DNA from: Sphingopyxis sp. YF1
GTDB lineage: Bacteria > Pseudomonadota > Alphaproteobacteria > Sphingomonadales > Sphingomonadaceae
Reading direction: 5' to 3'
Assembly (NCBI RefSeq): GCF_022701295.1
Contig: NZ_CP033204.1
Span: forward strand, 1,674,001-1,738,000
DNA length: 64,000 bases
Shown: positions 61,996 through 64,000 of the stretch, piece after piece
Layout of the letters: each line of letters opens with the position of its first letter
How positions within the stretch are numbered: position 1 is the first letter of the stretch
Made by a program: the position numbers and the translations under genes
Notes under the pieces: model-generated
Seen by the model: only the letters and a program-made list of their open reading frames with translations
Databases searched by the model: none
Told to the model about the DNA's origin: nothing

Positions 61996-62974
61996 GGGAG
62001 GCGTGCTGCTCGCGGGGGCGATGCTCGCGCTGGGCGGCTGCGGCAGTGTCGACGGCAAGCGCAATTCGGTCCCCGGCGCGGCGCCCGGCGCCACCCCGGC
62101 AGCGCCCGCGACGGTCGACGGTCCGGCCAGGCTCGGCGCGCCTTTCACCGTCAGCGGCGTGACCTATACCCCCGCCGATATCGCCGATTATGACGATGTC
62201 GGTTATGCGAGCTGGTACGGCGACGAGGCGGCCGGATCGCCGACCGCGACCGGCGAGCCCTTCGATCCCGACGCGATCACCGCCGCGCACAAGACGCTGC
62301 CGCTGCCGAGCTATGTCGAGGTCACCGCGCTCGACACCGGACGCACGATCCTCGTGCGGGTCAACGACCGCGGCCCGATGGCGAACGACCGGCTGATCGA
62401 CCTGTCGCGCGGCGCGGCGCAGCAACTCGGGCTCCAGGGCGGCATCGCCGCGGTGCGCGTGCGCCGGACCAACCCGCCGATGGGCGAAAAGGCGCAACTG
62501 CGCAGCGGCAAGCCGGTGGCCGAGCGGTTGCCGACCCCCGACGCCCTGCTCGTTCTGCTGCGCGGCAAGCTCAAGGATATGCCGGTACCCGCGGGCGTCG
62601 CCGCGCCGACCGCCAGCAAGCCGACCCCCTCGGCCCCGGCGCCGGGCGGCGACCGTTTCATCGTCGAGGGCCCGGGCGCGAAGACCCCGGCGCCGCCGAA
62701 ACCCGCGGAAACGAGGCCCGCGCCCTCCAAGCCGCCTGCGGCGGCGAAGCCCGCGCCAGCGACGAGCGGCAGCTATGTCGTCCAGATCGCGGCCTTCAGC
62801 GGGGAGGCGCGCGCGAAGGCTGCGGCCAGGTCGGTCGGCGGGACGGTGAGCAAGGCGGGCAATCTCTGGCGCGTGCGCATGGGCCCCTATGCCAGCGAAA
62901 CCGAGGCACTCGGCGCGGCAGGCCGCGCGAAGGCCAAGGGCTTCCGCGACGCGCGGGTCATGCGCGATCGCTGA
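61979..62974 (+). CDS. rlpA: Septal ring lytic transglycosylase RlpA
   Basis: A 331-residue lipoprotein. LALGGC at residues 16-21 is the lipobox. The double-psi beta-barrel follows (YASWYGDEAAGSPTATGEPF to LVRVNDRGPMANDRLIDLS), with the catalytic-type Asp in NDRGP. A Pro/Ala-rich linker leads to a C-terminal SPOR domain (SYVVQIAAFSGEARAKAAAR). It acts on denuded glycan at the septum. The gene overlaps mltB, so two glycan-cleaving enzymes are made together. Confidence 0.93.
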   Translation: MKSIGRGGVLLAGAMLALGGCGSVDGKRNSVPGAAPGATPAAPATVDGPARLGAPFTVSGVTYTPADIADYDDVGYASWYGDEAAGSPTATGEPFDPDAITAAHKTLPLPSYVEVTALDTGRTILVRVNDRGPMANDRLIDLSRGAAQQLGLQGGIAAVRVRRTNPPMGEKAQLRSGKPVAERLPTPDALLVLLRGKLKDMPVPAGVAAPTASKPTPSAPAPGGDRFIVEGPGAKTPAPPKPAETRPAPSKPPAAAKPAPATSGSYVVQIAAFSGEARAKAAARSVGGTVSKAGNLWRVRMGPYASETEALGAAGRAKAKGFRDARVMRDR

Positions 62975-62981
62975 CCGCCCG

Positions 62982-63917
62982 ATGATGGGTCGCATCCACA
63001 GCAAGCGAGCGGGCGCGGCAATTCTGGCCGGGCTGGCGCTCGCGCTGGCGTCGCCGGTCGCGGCGGCGCCGTCGGCGCCCAAGGCCGCGCCTCCCGCGGC
63101 ACAGGCTTCGGCCGCCTTCGTACCGCAGGCGCCGATCGTCATGCTCAAGGATCTCGATTCGGGCGCAATCCTCTTTTCGCGCGGCGCCGACCAGCGTTTC
63201 GCGCCCGCCTCGATGACCAAGGTGATGACCGCCTATGTCGTGCTCGACCTGATCAAGGCGGGCAGGCTGGCGCGCGACACCAAATTCACCGTCGGCGAGG
63301 CCGAATGGAAGAAATGGCGCGCGGGCAGGGGCGGATCGTCGATGTTCCTCGCGCCGGGCGAAAAGGTCAGCGTCGACGATCTGCTCAAGGGGCTGATCAC
63401 CGTTTCGGGCAATGACGCCGCCGCGGTTCTCGCGGTCGGAATCGATGGAAGCGAAAAGGATTTCGTCAAGCGAATGAACGATATGGCATCGTCTCTTGGC
63501 ATGAAGTCGAGCCGATTCGGCACCCCCAGCGGCTGGCCCGACGGCGGGGTAACAAAGGTATCTGCCGCCGATCTGGTGACGCTCGCGGACCGGCTGATCC
63601 GCGATCATCCGCAGGGCTATGCGCGCTATTTCGCGATCCCCAGCCTCCAGCACGGCAAGTCGCCCGACGGCAAGCCGATCGTCCAGGCGAACCGCAACCC
63701 CATCCTCGGCCGCTTCGACGGCGCCGACGGGCTCAAGACCGGGCACACGTCGGAGGCGGGCTACTGCTTCCTCGGCTCGGCGAAGCGCGACGGGCGCCGG
63801 CTGGTGATGGTCGTCGCGGGCATGGCGAGCGAAAAGGCACGCCGCGACGAAGCCACAAGGCTGATGGACTGGGGCTTCGCGCAGGCGCCGCAGCGCGGGC
63901 GCGCCGGCGGACGATGA
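62982..63917 (+). CDS. dacA: D-alanyl-D-alanine carboxypeptidase (PBP5/6-like)
   Basis: A 311-residue low-molecular-weight penicillin-binding protein with a signal peptide (ending ASPVAA). The active-site motifs are PASMTK (SxxK) near 75, VSGNDA (SxN) near 140 and LKTGHT (KTG) near 248. It trims the terminal D-Ala from stem peptides. It ends soon after the catalytic domain, lacking the beta-rich domain II and amphipathic membrane helix of E. coli PBP5 (403 residues), so it may be periplasmic. ATGs at 62982 and 62985 compete. The stop overlaps tmk (ATGA). Confidence 0.9.
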   Translation: MMGRIHSKRAGAAILAGLALALASPVAAAPSAPKAAPPAAQASAAFVPQAPIVMLKDLDSGAILFSRGADQRFAPASMTKVMTAYVVLDLIKAGRLARDTKFTVGEAEWKKWRAGRGGSSMFLAPGEKVSVDDLLKGLITVSGNDAAAVLAVGIDGSEKDFVKRMNDMASSLGMKSSRFGTPSGWPDGGVTKVSAADLVTLADRLIRDHPQGYARYFAIPSLQHGKSPDGKPIVQANRNPILGRFDGADGLKTGHTSEAGYCFLGSAKRDGRRLVMVVAGMASEKARRDEATRLMDWGFAQAPQRGRAGGR

Positions 63918-64000
63918 GCGCGCGCTTCATCACGCTCGAGGGCGGCGAGGGGGTCGGCAAGTCGACCCAGATCCGCGCGCTCGCCGCCGCGCTCGCCGCG
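63914..64000 (+). CDS. tmk: Thymidylate kinase, 5' end only
   Basis: The first 29 codons of thymidylate kinase, cut off by the window end. The Walker A loop is EGGEGVGKSTQ and it begins MSARFITLEGGEGVG, the usual Tmk N-terminus. It phosphorylates dTMP to dTDP. The start overlaps the dacA stop. Confidence 0.88.
   Translation, partial: MSARFITLEGGEGVGKSTQIRALAAALAA

Noticed and set aside
1..64000. CRISPR array, insertion sequence, prophage or JUMPstart/ops element
   Set aside because: No regularly spaced repeats, transposase or phage genes were found, and no GGCGGTAG-type ops element ahead of the polysaccharide genes was recognised.

Overview
The window is high-GC DNA (mostly about two thirds G+C by eye) with dense, overlapping genes and ATGA/TGATG junctions. 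HslUV, a RodZ-like protein, TamAB, RlpA, a Wzx/Wzy-type polysaccharide locus and a family of short palindromic intergenic repeats suggest an alphaproteobacterium of the Sphingomonadales, possibly Sphingopyxis-like. That placement is inference from gene content and style; there is no rRNA in the window.

Layout. (1) 1-2.9 kb, minus strand: a rodZ-like gene, then hslU and hslV. (2) 3.1-5.5 kb, minus: wecC-wecB (UDP-ManNAcA synthesis), divergent from a PPP-type phosphatase that is translationally coupled to a wbpM-like dehydratase (5.7-8.5 kb, plus). (3) 9.4-40.3 kb, mostly minus: a large surface-polysaccharide locus. It holds glycosyltransferases, two sulfotransferases, the WbpG/HisH/HisF-type amidine module, an asparagine-synthase-like amidotransferase, a Wzx flippase, two hexapeptide acyltransferases, WbpE/WbpD/WbpB homologues, a WbpL/WbpV-like initiating pair, a Wzy-like polymerase, an acyltransferase, an FkbM methyltransferase, a TPR-like protein, Wzc, Wza, a second Wzy_C/ligase-type protein, a WbpA/TviB-like dehydrogenase and a uronate epimerase. 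(4) 40.5-49.4 kb, plus: GDP-L-fucose synthesis (gmd, fcl), a GT11-like transferase, selO, a CDP-6-deoxyhexose module (rfbF, rfbG, a cupin epimerase, an SDR reductase) and a glycosyltransferase. (5) 49.5-57.5 kb, plus: tamA-tamB, a small lipoprotein, a yybP-ykoY (Mn2+) riboswitch controlling a TMEM165/GDT1-family gene, and an SMR transporter. (6) 57.6-60.2 kb, minus: a LuxR-type regulator and a matrixin-like protease with a cysteine switch and ChW-like repeats. (7) 60.4-64 kb, plus: tRNA-Ser(UGA), then mltB-like, rlpA, a D,D-carboxypeptidase and the start of tmk.

How it fits together. The gene set resembles Pseudomonas aeruginosa O5/O6 O-antigen chemistry. A WbpM/WbpV/WbpL trio would start the repeat unit with a QuiNAc/FucNAc-type sugar. 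A WbpA-B-E-D route would make a 2,3-diacetamido uronic acid, WbpG-HisH-HisF would convert an acetamido group to an acetamidino group, and the asparagine-synthase homologue could make a uronamide. Fucose and a CDP-linked 6-deoxyhexose would be further residues, with O-acetylation, methylation and possibly sulfation as decorations. Wzx, Wzy, Wzc and Wza would flip, polymerise and export the product. Whether it is O-antigen, capsule or exopolysaccharide cannot be decided from sequence alone.

Most notable points: the manganese riboswitch whose loop contains the stop codon of the preceding lipoprotein gene; the amidine module split by a sulfotransferase and carrying a HisF that appears to have lost both cyclase aspartates; the MMP-like protease; a strong orphan terminator suggesting a small RNA; and a wzc tyrosine-tail repeat that doubles as a set of start codons for the next gene. 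No CRISPR array, insertion sequence, integrase or phage gene was seen.
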